The notes beneath the pieces are model-generated. The model ran no database searches. It saw only the letters and a program-made list of their open reading frames with translations, and had not been told where the DNA came from. A DNA stretch of 64,000 nucleotides, taken from contig WHVY01000011.1 in NCBI GenBank assembly GCA_022266195.1, positions 744,001-808,000 of the forward strand, read 5' to 3'. A program made the position numbers and the translations under genes. This document shows positions 22,872 through 34,372 of this stretch, piece by piece. Position 1 is the stretch's first letter. The number at the start of each line of letters is the position of its first letter. This DNA is from Tetranychus cinnabarinus (taxonomy: Eukaryota; Arthropoda; Arachnida; Trombidiformes; Tetranychidae).

Positions 22872-23474
22872 ATGGCCAAAGTTCATTTAATAAATGTAGT
22901 TGTGATGGATAATCCGGCTCCTTTCGACTCCCCGTTCCAATTTGAAATTACATTTGAATGTTTGGAGGATCTCAAGGAGGATCTGGAGTGGAAATTAATT
23001 TATGTTGGTTCAGCCGATTCAGAGGATTATGACCAAATACTTGACTGTGTATATGTTGGCCCTGTTCCCGAAGGACGTCATATGTTTTTCTTCCAAGCAG
23101 ACCCTCCGGACCCATCAAAAATCCCAGTTCAAGATGCCGTAGGTGTTACAGTAATCCTGTTGAGCTGTTCTTATAGAAATAAAGAGTTTATTAGGATAGG
23201 TTATTATATCAACAATGAATATACTGAAGAGGAGTTAAAAGAAAACCCACCACCACAACCTCAATTTGAAAAACTGCAAAGAAATATACTCGCAACTTAT
23301 CCTAGAGTAACGAGATTTAAAATTGATTGGAACGAGAATGAAGAAAATGAACATGAGGAACCTGAAACAATGAATAATGAAAACTCTATCACTGAGACAT
23401 CTTTAATTGAAAATTCCCCAACAATGCCCGAAGTATCTGAAAATGTCACCGAGGACATTCAAATGGAAAATTGA
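22872..23474 (+). CDS. ASF1: ASF1 histone H3-H4 chaperone
   Basis: Single exon, 200 aa. ASF1 binds the H3-H4 dimer and hands it to CAF-1 or HIRA in chromatin assembly. The conserved immunoglobulin-like core (about 1-155) is complete: MAKVHLINVVVMDNPAPF, EITFECLEDLKEDLEWK, IYVGSADSEDYDQ, GPVPEGRHMFFFQAD, VGVTVILLSC and FIRIGYYINNEYTEEEL. The last 45 residues form the usual acidic, Ser/Thr-containing tail. The family start MAKV fixes the ATG. It is divergent from ALYREF. Confidence 0.97.
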   Translation: MAKVHLINVVVMDNPAPFDSPFQFEITFECLEDLKEDLEWKLIYVGSADSEDYDQILDCVYVGPVPEGRHMFFFQADPPDPSKIPVQDAVGVTVILLSCSYRNKEFIRIGYYINNEYTEEELKENPPPQPQFEKLQRNILATYPRVTRFKIDWNENEENEHEEPETMNNENSITETSLIENSPTMPEVSENVTEDIQMEN

Positions 23475-23821
23475 GAATCTCAATTTCCATTTGAAAAGCT
23501 TGAAAATCCAATGCAATTAGCCCATAATGTCGATCAATGACAAACGATTGTTGATTACAAAATTTCCCTTCATCTAATCAATTTTAATCTCACCATTATT
23601 TGTCTGATTGGTTCTTAAATCATTAATAAACATTTCATCATTTCTCAAAATATTGTACGTTTTTTAAATTTTTCCCTTGCTAAAAAAATTGCTCTCATTG
23701 ATGACAATAGATGTCAGATGAGTTGCAAACGCCTCAAACCCTCATTTCATCTTATTTTATGTCAACACATGAAATAAATTATTGTTTACAACACGGTTAA
23801 TCGGCTAATCTTTAAAAAACC

Positions 23822-24719
23822 ATGGATTTATTCCCGAGTTTCACTGGAAAGCAAAAGGTCAGTCCTCTTGATCGGCCATTGCCTAAGGTTAAGTACGAGG
23901 TAAGTAAAAACACTATATTATCATTGCCTATCTGATAATCCTCTTAATTGTTAATTCACAGGTTAGTGTAAACGCTTTTGCATTCCTGTTTTCAGAGGTG
24001 GTTCAATACTGCCATAGTAAAGTATACACTGTCCCCGAATTACAAAAAAAGTAAGTATTTGATATCGTCTCGACCTGAATCATCTAATCAAAATGCATAT
24101 ATTTTTATCTTCTAGATTATCTGAAATGGGGTACCATGTTGGTCAGAGATTGGTTGATTTGACATTTATCCGGGAGAAGAATTACAAAAGAGAAACGAAA
24201 TTAATAAATATATTAATATTCATCAAGACAAATTTGTGGAAAACGCTTTTTGCTAAAGATGCGGATAAATTGGAGCATTCTAATGACGATCCGACCACCT
24301 GTAAGTTAGAGTGTCCACTATGATTTGCGATATTAATTATATTGTCTTTCCCATCATTAGATTATATAATTGAAAGTGACCCGATTGTTAACAAATATAT
24401 CTCTTACAACAGGTAACTCTCAATTTCAATTTTTTATTCTAACTAATTGCGAATAATTACAATGCCCATTTCAATTATTTCATCTTTTTCATTCATAGGG
24501 ATAAAGGAAGTTTAAATTGTGCATCGTTCATAGGAGGAATCATAGAAGCTGCTCTCAATGAAACTGGATTTGTATGTATCAATGTTTATTTCATCTCAAG
24601 ATTGACATCATTCTCTATTTTTACAGAATGCTAAAGTGACAGTTCATTGGCACAAAGGGACAACTTTCATGATAAAATTTGATCAAGCTGTCATTGACCG
24701 GGATAAGGCTAAAGAATGA
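23822..24719 (+). CDS. TRAPPC5: TRAPPC5, TRAPP vesicle-tethering subunit (Bet3 family)
   Basis: Six exons: 23822-23899, 23962-24050, 24116-24300, 24361-24412, 24499-24571, 24627-24719; 189 aa, the usual family length (human 188). It is a core subunit of the TRAPP complexes that tether ER-Golgi vesicles and activate Rab1. Landmarks: SVNAFAFLFSEVVQYC, GYHVGQRLVDL, KNYKRETKLINILIFIKTNLWKTLF split over the family positions, LNCASFIGGIIEAAL, and the C-terminal VHWHKGTTFMIKFD. All junctions keep phase. The gene is convergent with CHMP2A, with about 185 bp between the stops. Confidence 0.95.
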
Positions 24720-24904
24720 ATCTTGATAAAAAATATATCAGCAAAATGTAATTTTTTTGAAAACAAAATATAATATAATCATTAAATATACTCTTTTATT
24801 TATCTGATTCCTGACTTTAATTCACCAGAAATTAATACAATACGGATAAAATCTTTCGAGATATTATTATAAAAAAAATTACAGAAGTTGTAAGTCACAC
24901 CTAT

Positions 24905-25585
24905 TTATTGCCTTCTCAAATTTTCGAGTCTAGCAATCAGATCAGCATCAGCATCATCCGCAGAGGCAGCAGCCGCTGTTGGTGTTTTACTCGATTGAGC
25001 TGTTCCAGCAGGTAATGAGCCACCAACAGTTGGGATTTCACTCAATTTTTCATTTACCTGGATACCAAGTTCATCTAACACCTGAGCAACAATAGTATTG
25101 CTCTCCTCCTCGTAATCGTCTTCTTCCAAGGCGTCGTCCATAACTTCATTCATAATTTCTTCTTTCATGTCCATTATTTCTGTCTGTTTTTCAAATTCAG
25201 CCATTATCTTTTGAATTTGAGGCAAATTCATTTGCCTATTCATAGACATCAGGGCTTTGGTGACTCCTTTCATGGCTACAGCCATTGAATTTTGACTTCT
25301 GAGAGTTTGAATTTTAAGGGCAACTGCTTGAATGTTTGCTTTCATCAGGATGAATTTCTTGATATACCTTCTCGTACGCACTAAGTCTTTAGCCATCACT
25401 TTAATGGCATCCATTTGATTATCTTTTGCCATTTTTTTCAAATCTATAATCAATTTTTTTTCTTGGGCCTCCATTTTGGTTCTTTCACGGTCCAAATCAC
25501 GAACAGCTTTGTTTAAAACTCTTTGGTTGTCACGAAGCATCTCCTCCGGAGACTTTTTTCGGCCAAATAACCACTCCATCGGCAT
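24905..25585 (-). CDS. CHMP2A: CHMP2A (Vps2), ESCRT-III subunit
   Basis: Single exon on the minus strand. The start is MPMEWLFGRKK at 25585 or MEWLFGRKK at 25579, giving 226 or 224 aa; human has 222. An upstream in-frame ATG at 25606 is less likely. It is part of the ESCRT-III filament that drives endosomal budding, cytokinetic abscission and membrane repair, and recruits VPS4. The basic helix 1-2 hairpin (RVLNKAVRDLDRERTKMEAQ), the long central helices (KDLVRTRRYIKKFILMKANI), the acidic autoinhibitory segment (DDALEEDDYEEES) and the C-terminal MIM1 motif for VPS4 (LIARLENLRRQ) are all present. It shares a 230-bp divergent promoter with PIGV. Confidence 0.95.
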   Translation of the reverse strand: MPMEWLFGRKKSPEEMLRDNQRVLNKAVRDLDRERTKMEAQEKKLIIDLKKMAKDNQMDAIKVMAKDLVRTRRYIKKFILMKANIQAVALKIQTLRSQNSMAVAMKGVTKALMSMNRQMNLPQIQKIMAEFEKQTEIMDMKEEIMNEVMDDALEEDDYEEESNTIVAQVLDELGIQVNEKLSEIPTVGGSLPAGTAQSSKTPTAAAASADDADADLIARLENLRRQ

Positions 25586-25816
25586 TTTAAATAACACTTT
25601 GCACAATAAACAATTAAGGATGGAGAAACATAAACAAAAAACACAAAAACATCAACAGTAAAGCGTCTAAAAAACAAGAATTTGCCTTGAAAATAGACAA
25701 AACTGAAATCAAAGAGAGGAGTTGATACTCACCGGCTTTAAATAGTGTTGATCAATGCCACTTGTTAGCTCAAATTAAATTAGTTAAATTCATCTATTTT
25801 CAGTGCCCTTGGAATC

Positions 25817-27188
25817 ATGGTTGACAGTCAACAATCAACAACCACTTTCTTCAAAAATCCAGACCATGGTGAATGTTTAAAATACTGTTTACTTGCAAAA
25901 TTAGCATGTTTAATTGTTCAGGTAAGTGTTTTTTGTCAATTTTTACTGTAAATAATGTTTTTTTGTCATTTTCATTTATCAACAGGTTGCTTCCATCAAT
26001 ATTTTGCCTACTCATAACGCTGATGCTTTTGTGCCGCCAAATTTTTTGCAAAATCAAACGACAATCAATGGTATCGTAAACACAACGCTGGTGGGTTTCA
26101 GCAGGTGGGACTCGTTGCATTTCCTGCACATTGCAAAGAGAGGATACTCTCACGAATCGCAAATCGCGTTTTTCCCTCTTTATCCAGCAGTGGTTCGTGC
26201 TCTTAAATATGCTCTATTCCCCTGGGCGGAATCTTCGCATGATGGTTTGTTCATTATAGCCGGAGTGATTGCAAACTTGTTCCTATTCTCAGCATCATCA
26301 ATATTACTTTATGAATTAACTCACATCATGTTTAGGAATAAGTCAATGGCATTGGAATCTGTGAAATACTTTTGCTTCAATCCAGCTTCAATCTTCATGA
26401 CTGCTTGTTATTCCGAATCGTTATTTCAATTTCTGACACTCTCCGGACTTCTCGCAATTGAATTCGGAAGATTATCGGTGGCCTCAACTTTTCTAGCCCT
26501 CAGCAGTTTAACTCGGGCTAATGGAATTATATCTCTTGGTTTTGTTGCTTATTGGCATGTTACAACTATTTCTATCCTCAGCGCTCGAGTTCTGAGATCA
26601 GCTCGGTTGGTGGAGCAGTTTGGAATATTTTTGACACACGCATTGATGATTCTGATTCCATTTATTATGTTTCAATCGTACTCTTATTATATTCTATGCA
26701 TAGATCCTAACTTGCCCGATCGTCTTCAATTTTGTTCAACTGCCCTTAGCATTCCATACACATTCATTCAACGAAAATACTGGAGCATAGGATTTCTTAA
26801 ATATTATCAGCTCAAACAAATTCCAAACTTTATTCTTGCATTGCCTATGATTATAATTTGCTCGTGGATCGTTATGAAATATTTTCAAGCAAATGGAAAA
26901 CAATTTTTCAAATTGATACTGAATTTCCAATCTCGACGAAGAGGACCTTTTCTCTGGAATAATGGCCACTGTCTACCATTTATCGTTCATCTGGCTTTTC
27001 TTACCTTTGTTTCCATTTTTTACATGCATGTGCAAGTGATAACCAGATTTGTTTTAAGTTCAACTCCAGTTGTTTACTGGGCTATTGCATCAGCTCCAAA
27101 TAACAAAAAGTTTTATTTCAAAGTATATTCAGCATTATACTTTGTTCTGGGTACAATTCTGCATTCAGCATTTTATCCATGGACCTGA
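25817..27188 (+). CDS. PIGV: PIG-V, GPI mannosyltransferase 2
   Basis: Two exons: 25817-25921 and 25986-27188; 435 aa (human 493). It adds the second mannose to GPI anchor precursors on the luminal face of the ER, using dolichol-phosphate-mannose. The luminal active-site loop is seen as GFSRWDSLHFLHIAKRGY, with the acidic residue after Arg-Trp, followed by QIAFFPLYP. Many hydrophobic segments follow, as expected for a polytopic GT-C glycosyltransferase, and CFNPASIFMTACYSESLF is a further conserved loop. The start ATG lies just before the first membrane segment. The phase-0 join is clean. Confidence 0.92.
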
Positions 27189-27590
27189 AAAATTCTGATA
27201 ATTCTCAATGATTTTGTTGATATTTTTATATGCTAATGAAAAATATGATTGATACATTTTGCAACAGTTTATATGTTGTCTTTGCAATAAAACTTTCCTG
27301 TAAATTGTAAAAATATGTTAATAAATCTGAATTGGTTACTTAAATTCTAGTTAAATCGATGATTATTAATGTAAAGTTGTTTTGCATTAAAAGTTCAAAA
27401 GTTTTATTAATATATGCTCCCTTAGTTTTCATTGGTTAATAAGTTTGAATGAACATTTTAAACGGACAATTTGTGCCAAATTTTTTTTAATTGTTTTTGT
27501 TTTTTCAGCTGGTAAATCCTTTGTCTTGTCACTATTTGCCAGTTTCCATCTTTTCACTGTTTAACCAAAAAAAGTATATTTTTTGTCAGA

Positions 27591-28730
27591 ATGAGTGAAG
27601 ATAACCCAAGTTGGTATATTGATAAAGAAAATTTTCAACCACTATCAACAGGACGCAGCCTTAGTCAAATCGATGATGCTAGTGATCTTCAAATAATACG
27701 CAATGGACTGGAAGAGAAAATTCTTATTGATGATTCGGATGACCCTCTCAGTAATTGGATCTCACTGATTGAATTTATCGAGCAATCTTATGCCGATGGC
27801 GGCAAAGCTGGTCGGATTGATGAAACCATCAAAGATTGTGTAAAACGTTTTATCGACAATACTCAATATTGGGAAGATACTCGGTTCCTAGCTGTAGTTC
27901 TCAAGTACATTCGTGGCTGTAATAATCCATTGGAAATTTATGATTCGTTGTTCAGTAAAAAGATTTTTTCAAAATTGGCCAAATTTTACGTTGAATGGGC
28001 ATGGGATCTGGAACTTGCCGGTAATTTTAAAGAAGCTGATAACGTTCTGCATAAAGGGATGCTGCTGGAAGCAGAACCATCTGAAGATTTAACAACCGCT
28101 CAAATTCAACTTCAAGTACGTCTTGTCAAAAAAATTGCTGCTAAGGACTTGGATGACTCTGAAGCCAGTGCTGATCAAACTCAACAAAGAAAAGCATTAG
28201 TTGGTTTACGTCCAACGGTTAAAAAAGGCATAACTAAAGCACCTGTCGATCGGGTTTCTTCTATTAAAACCGATTTCCAAAGTCTAAAAGCCTCTGTTGA
28301 ATCGGCGAAAACACGTCCAGCGATCGATATACATGTTGATAATAACAGTTGTACTGAGCCTACTCCTAGCTGTTCAAGTAAATCATTTGTAGTCCCACAT
28401 GACAAAGAAAATCTTTTGAACCCTTCAAAATGGACTGGTATCAAATTAAAGTCGAAACCTACAGTTGTGCGTCAATGTGAATTTGTCATCTATGAAGAAG
28501 AAGATGAAAATTCTGAGGTACCAGCAGATACTAATGTAGCAGCAGATGTGTTAAAAATGCGAAAAAAACAGGTCGATGCTCCATCTCTGCTTACCCTTGA
28601 AAGCTTGGAGCCAAATCAAAAATTTTATTGCGACTTAAATTCAATCTACATTGGTGCGTCCGAATATTCATTCGAGGAAATCAGATATCATAAGTGGCTG
28701 AACAACATCAAAGGAATGGAAAAGGTTTAA
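27591..28730 (+). CDS. Mad3/BubR1-like spindle checkpoint protein without kinase domain
   Basis: Single exon, 379 aa. From the N-terminus: KEN box (IDKENFQPLS, residue about 11-20), the Mad3/BUB1 homology TPR domain (about 45-190, with DPLSNWISLIEFIEQSY, TRFLAVVLKYIRGC and KFYVEWAWDLELAGNFKEAD), a second KEN box (PHDKENLLNPS, about 268), an ABBA-type motif (CEFVIYEEEDEN, about 300) and a GLEBS motif (SEYSFEEIRYHKW, about 360). These are the modules that let Mad3/BubR1 hold Cdc20 and Bub3 in the mitotic checkpoint complex and inhibit the APC/C. There is no kinase domain, so it is Mad3-like rather than full BubR1. Its 5' flank resembles that of the gene at 19222, showing common origin. Confidence 0.87.
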   Translation: MSEDNPSWYIDKENFQPLSTGRSLSQIDDASDLQIIRNGLEEKILIDDSDDPLSNWISLIEFIEQSYADGGKAGRIDETIKDCVKRFIDNTQYWEDTRFLAVVLKYIRGCNNPLEIYDSLFSKKIFSKLAKFYVEWAWDLELAGNFKEADNVLHKGMLLEAEPSEDLTTAQIQLQVRLVKKIAAKDLDDSEASADQTQQRKALVGLRPTVKKGITKAPVDRVSSIKTDFQSLKASVESAKTRPAIDIHVDNNSCTEPTPSCSSKSFVVPHDKENLLNPSKWTGIKLKSKPTVVRQCEFVIYEEEDENSEVPADTNVAADVLKMRKKQVDAPSLLTLESLEPNQKFYCDLNSIYIGASEYSFEEIRYHKWLNNIKGMEKV

Positions 28731-30154
28731 TAAAATACTTGAAATCTGATCAGAATCAACATATTCAATGGCATAACGAGATTTGAAGTTTTCACGCAAC
28801 GTTGATTGTTTACCCAGCTAATTAGTAAAGAATTAAATGTTACTTAATAAAATCGCTTCCTGGTAAGAGTAGAATGGTTGAAACTGACCAGTATTTACCG
28901 CTTCTCATCATTATGCTCATTATAATGAACATTATCATAATCAACACTAACCTGGACATTATTGTTACACTAAGTTGAACATTCAAAACACAAATGTATT
29001 TATTTATTAACGTTTCTTAATTTTTGCTATGAAATGAATGTATATTTCAAACATATCAATTTGTTAATCACAGCAGTTGAACCACAAATAACAATTTCAA
29101 TTGTCACTATCAATTTGAGGATTACTCGATTCCACTTTTTTCACAAATACTTGCAACTTTTATTTCAGCGTCAATTATCAATCTTACCTTTCTAATTGAC
29201 TGATTATTACTAATTAAACTAATTAAAAAACAGTTGACCAAGTCTATGTTGATATTAATTGGCTAGTTACAGAAATAAGCACAAAAATTAGGTAATAATT
29301 TTACCGTCGCTAAGAAAAAGTTAATAGCTGATCTCATTCACGTTTAGGTGAACATTGTTTACAATCGATTAATTGAGAGCAAATGCGTTCTCTATTAAGA
29401 ACCTGACCTGACATTTAATGCCAATAAGATCTTGAAAGCGAAAACTAATATCATTATTACCTCCTCCCCTTTAATTTGTTGCCGTTTATTTGAAAGTGAG
29501 AGCTACTTCGCAAAGTAGGAAGGCCAAACAAAGATTAGGAGATAAAGTGAAGTGCGTGAAGTTGAAAGTGAAAGTTGAAACATTTTGCTGCAAACTGTAA
29601 CAAATGTAGATTCGGAAAGTAAATAACCAATTTAAGTTGATTACAAAAGTTTGAAGATTCAATTTAGATTGAATTATTTGCAGCCAATAGATGTGAAAAT
29701 ATTACTTTTTTATTTTCTTTTTCATTTGTCACCTGTTTATCAATCGCGGCAAAATGAATCACAAGAATCAACGAGTTAAATGAAAAATGAAAGTGTAACA
29801 TCTTATTATTTATTATTTTATTATTTTCTTCCTTTGTCTATACAGAAATGTTTCTCAATTATTAATTTAACTGTGATTTTTACTGGACTATTAGTCTTTC
29901 TAGTGTCAAAAGTGCCATAAGGAATAGTAAGGATCTCCATCGTGAAGTCACCCAATATTTGCTTTTAACGGTTTTCATCTAATCTGTGATCTGATGATTT
30001 TTGGATTTATTTTTGTTTTTTTCTGAACAACTTCGAGGTTGGAATAACCTTTAATCCTTATTTGTGATTTGGAACAATGTTATTATGACGAAGCGAAAAG
30101 TTAATTTGCTAAAATTTCCATTATATTTAAATCAACATCTTGACTATCAACAAA
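28731..30154. other. Spacer and 5' flank of phospholipase copy 1
   Basis: 28731-29290 shows no gene. From about 29300 to 30154 the sequence is the 5' flank and probable untranslated leader of the phospholipase gene, repeated at about 34690-35521 with several small differences. Confidence 0.55.
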
Positions 30155-31091
30155 ATGATAAATTTGCATCTACAAAGGTTGTCATCGTGTGTTCGTTATT
30201 TGATGTCACCAACGAAATTGGGTTTAACAATTGTTTTGCTTTTCATGTTAATTTCAGTTAACATGATTTATTTTTTGGAAACAACAAGTTATACAGAAGT
30301 TGTTATTACTTCCAAACCAAGTAGTTTAGTCAAATCTGTTGCAAATATGGAATCATCTGAAGCAAAAGTTTCACCTTTACAAAATAGTAACACTTTTTTA
30401 TCTATTAATAACAGCAATACTCATCAAAGTGTCATCGATACAATTAGTTATAATGATAAGAAGAGCATAAATAGTGATTTTTTATCAGCGACTTCATCAC
30501 CTAACCAAAACAATAACAACGATTTGATAAGTAGTGTCCATCGCTCGTTACGTGTTAAACGAGGTTTAATACAATTAGCTTCTATGATCAGATGCGTCTC
30601 TGGTTGTGAACCCTTTCAGTACAAAGGTTATGGTTGTTTTTGTGGTCTCTTTGGATCAGGAAAACCTGTTGACCCAATTGACAAGTTAGTCGACTATTGT
30701 CTTTCCTCTTTATATCGTTTCTTAAAATATTTATTCTCATTCATTTAGATGTTGTCTCAAACATGATCAATGCTATGCAATGGCGCCTTGTCATCAATTA
30801 CTCCTCTATTTAATGCCATACAGTTGGGATTGTGTTGCTCCTGGCTATGCTAATTGTGGTAAGCTGATTAAGTGTTTGGTCTCTAACAATTAATTTTATT
30901 TTCTATTAAAACAATGATTATTCTTTCCATCCTCAGCTCTAACTGATTATGAACAATCAAAGGATAAATGTGGATTCTCTCTGTGTGAATGTGACCGAGT
31001 CTTTGCTGAATGTATTAGTAAATATCCATGTCCATCATCTAAAGCCAAGTGTCCATACAAGCCAATGGTGTTGACTGTCTATGGTAAATGA
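30155..31091 (+). CDS. Secreted or membrane-anchored phospholipase A2, copy 1
   Basis: Exons 30155-30684, 30749-30858, 30937-31091; 264 aa. PLA2 cleaves the sn-2 ester of phospholipids with a His/Asp pair and Ca2+. The N-terminus has a short basic part and a hydrophobic segment (LGLTIVLLFMLISVNMIYFL) that may be a signal anchor. A Ser/Asn-rich propeptide ends in RVKR before GLIQLASMI, a furin-type cleavage site. The catalytic region has the Ca2+ loop (YGCFCG) and the active-site HDQCY, with many cysteines spaced as in the classical secreted PLA2 fold. It is probably digestive, immune or salivary; nothing in the sequence decides this. Copy 2 at 35522 differs by one noticed residue in exon 1 (Leu versus Phe in the hydrophobic segment). 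Confidence 0.88.
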
Positions 31092-31825
31092 GAAGCTCTG
31101 GACCAAAGTCAGATTCATGACGGATTCAAGTAAAGAAACTTTTATGAAAACTCAAAAATTATCTTGAAAATGGCCATTTCTTCCTCGATAATTTATCTGA
31201 ATCATTACATTTGTATACAATGTTAACCTTAATTTAAATAATCTCCTTTGTGTCATCACCTCTAAAGGCTTCAATTTATTATAATTTAAACTCTCTTTTG
31301 CTGCAGATTAGAAGAGCTAAGGCAAATTAGTTCATATCAAAGACGTGCAATGCTCTAAACTCAGAACGTTGAAAGATAAGAACGAAGAATCCAAACCAAA
31401 CTTTATCCCTAACTGAAAGTTCTACAGTTAACTGTTAACTTTTTATCTTCGCTCATCATCTTCTCCAATCATTAACACGGCGACAGTTTAATTTCCTCAA
31501 CTGTTTGGGATTCCTCGAGTTGAAAAAGACTGACCGTTGAAATACATATTGACATTGACATTGGCTGTGATTTCCCTTTCATTCGGATTTCTCCAAAATC
31601 TAGTCCAGTAAAAGTTCAATGAGGCCATGACCTGATACCGTAAACGGTTTCTTAACAAACACCAAATGGATCAACTATTAATTAAAATCATTTTTTAAGC
31701 TTGACATTAGTTTAGATGATGAACAAAAAGAGATTAACTTTTTATTCAATCTATCAAAGGTTATCGAAATAAGCTGAAAATTATTTTTTAACCTCTAAAT
31801 TTCTATTAAACTTCTTCTAAATTTC
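31092..31825. other. 3' flank of phospholipase copy 1
   Basis: No gene was found. The sequence is repeated almost unchanged at about 36459-37135 behind copy 2 and marks the right end of the duplicated unit near 31760. Confidence 0.6.
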
Positions 31826-32684
31826 TTAACCTCGGTAACGCAAATAGTAATTACGTCCAACTGCTAGTATTGCATATGGAGCTCCTTCGGGGTTGGCACT
31901 GCATTCCAGGCGAGTAAGGTGTTCAATATTCAGATTTAATTTCATTTTTCTCAAAGCTTCCCCTGTTTGTCCCTCAACTCTAGAATCCAAAAGTGTCTGC
32001 TTGTGTTCAGATTTAATGAGCTTTGAAAATTTTTGCGTTAAGAAACGACTACCTAAGGTATGACAATAATCTAGGTTGCAGCCATTTTCATCGGCCCGAT
32101 CAGGATGAAATAGAATATAGACACAGTAAATACTGGGATAATCACAGAATGATATCAATTTCGTTAGGAAAAGAAAACAATCACCATCGTGAATATTATC
32201 CATTGAACGTTCTTTGGTATCGTAAGACCCAAGAGTCCTTCTTTCTCTGAAGAATTAATAAATAGAGAAAATTAGATTTCAAGAGAGCTAAATGAAAAAG
32301 TTAAATCAAATTCTTAAATAAATCATTTACTCATCAATGAATTCGTCATTATGCAAGCCAAAAGGACGCAGAGGATCTAGATTTTCCACTATGATACGTA
32401 ATTGATATTCAACTGGAATGCCTGTGTATGCTGATAGCTATTGATAGAAATATGAATTAGAAATTATTCATTTCATTGTCTTTTCTTTTGACTTACCTGA
32501 TGAAACAATTGTTTCTTGTAATCAAAACTTTCATTTGACCAATCAATTGTAATCTCATGATAATCCTCATCCGAGTGTCTCACTTTTATTGTAACTAAAC
32601 ACAGAGAAACATTTATTTTAAAACTGAATTGAAACACAAATGAAACTTACTTTTATCAGAAGTATCACTATTATCTCCATTCAT
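31826..32684 (-). CDS. UBL-family protein, copy B
   Basis: Minus-strand exons 32684-32651, 32594-32497, 32437-32331, 32246-31826; 219 aa. It has the same plan as copy A: an N-terminal ubiquitin-like region with YTGIPVEYQ, a UBL-like last strand (MDNIHDGDCFLFLTK), a C-terminal region with NLDYCHTLGSRFLTQKFSKL, and the YLRYRG end. It groups with copies C and D by its C-terminal exon (NIEHLTRLEC). All splice sites and frames are intact, so it is likely functional. It lies between phospholipase copy 1 and the truncated phospholipase copy, on the opposite strand. Confidence 0.75.
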
Positions 32685-33119
32685 TTTAAGACAAAAAGTC
32701 TAAACTTTGGTATAAATTATAAAAAAGTTAATTCAATAGATTAACATTGAGATCCTCATCTTAGCACAAAAAAATGGATGACCAAAAGATCACTTGTTGT
32801 GTGTAGAAAAGGTTAAACTGTGATCTTTGTGTCAATGAATGTCTCTCAAAACCAGTTTGTCAACAAGATTCGCCGTGATTTCAAGTTTTGAATGTTTCTA
32901 TGGATGTGACCTAGGTGACTCTCATGACCTTAAATTTGAATTACTAGTATGTCAAGTATATCTTTTGGTTGGATATAAAAATTGTGACTTTTCTTGTTAA
33001 TACATTATTTATTTATATAGCCAATAATGATATATTGAAAACACGAGAAAATTTATTGCATTGACTCAACAAATAAAAATAATAAAGGCTTAAACAAAAG
33101 TTTTCTCAAGTAGTGTTTC

Positions 33120-33470
33120 ATTGTGTAAAGTTTTTACCGTCGCTGAGTAAAATTCATAGTTTCTCTCATTTGCGTCTAGTTGATTATTGCGTGTTGCACG
33201 AGGTTTAATACAATTAGCAATTATAATAGTTTTCTTTCTATTCTCAGCTCTAACTGATTATGAACAATCAAAGGATAAATGTGGATTCTCTCTGTGTGAA
33301 TGTGACCGAGTCTTTGCTGAATGTATTAGTAAATATCCATGTCCATCATCTAAAGCCAAGTGTCCATACAAGCCAATGGTGTTGACTGTCTATGGTAAAT
33401 GAGAAGCTCTGGACCAAAGTCAGATTCATGACGGATTCAAGTAAAGAAATTTTAATGAAAAGCATGAATG
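33120..33470 (+). pseudogene. Truncated third phospholipase A2 copy
   Basis: The start matches the phospholipase 5' flank (TTTACCGTCGCT), then a short piece like the end of the propeptide (RVARGLIQLA), and then the complete last exon from 33248 (ALTDYEQSKDKCGFSLCECD onwards) to TGA at 33400-33402. The Ca2+ loop and the catalytic HDQCY exon are missing, so it cannot be an active enzyme. Large internal deletions after duplication explain it. Confidence 0.82.
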
Positions 33471-33528
33471 GTTGTATTTCTAATTCATAAGAGTTTTTGT
33501 AAGTATTTGAAATTAACTGAAAAGTATA

Positions 33529-34372
33529 TTAACCTCGGTACCGCAAATAGGTAATATCTATGAAGGGATTTGGCCATACTTCGAGAGCTGCCCTGCATTG
33601 CAATTGCAGGCAAGTAAGGTGTTCAATATTCAAATCTAATCTCATTCTTGTTGCAGCTTCCCATGTTGGTGGATCAAGTCTTGCAGGATCCAGAAGTGTC
33701 TGCAAGTGTTCTGATTTAATGAGATGTGCAAATTTCTGCGTGAAGAAACGACTACTCAAGTGGTGACAATGAAGAAAATTACAGTCAGTTTCATTGACCA
33801 GATCGACCATAGACCGCATAAGACCATAGGAACAGTAAATACTGGGATAAACAAAGTTTGATATCAAACTTGTTCTGAAAAAGAAACAATCGCCATCGTG
33901 AAAACTATCCATGGCACGCTCTTTGGTATCCAATTCCGAAATAGTCCGTCTTTCTCTGAAGAATAGGAAAAAATAATCTTTAAGAAAGCTCAGTGATAAA
34001 GTTAAATAAATCATTTACTCATTAATGAATTCTTGGTTTTGGAGACCAGCACTGCGCTGAGGATCTGTAATTTCCACGCTTATATAACTTTGATATTCAA
34101 CTGGAATGCCTGTGTATGCTGATAACTATTGATAGAGATATAAATTAGAAATTATTAATTTCATTGTCTTTTCTTTTGACTTACCTGATGAAACAATTGT
34201 TTCCTGTAATCGAAACTTTCATTTGACCAATCAATTGTAATCTCATGATAATCCTCATCCGAGTGTCTCACTTTTATTGTAACTAAACACAAAGAAACAT
34301 TTATTCCAAAACTGAATTAAAAAACAAAAGAAACTTACTTTTATCAGAAGTATTACTGTTATTTTCATTCAT
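33529..34372 (-). CDS. UBL-family protein, copy C
   Basis: Minus-strand exons 34372-34339, 34282-34185, 34125-34019, 33955-33529; 221 aa. The ubiquitin-like region (YTGIPVEYQ) is followed by a variable loop, then MDSFHDGDCFFFRTSL, NFLHCHHLSSRFFTQKFAHL and the terminal YLRYRG. Exon 2 is nearly identical to that of B, E and D, while exon 4 differs clearly. Frames and splice sites are intact. Confidence 0.75.
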
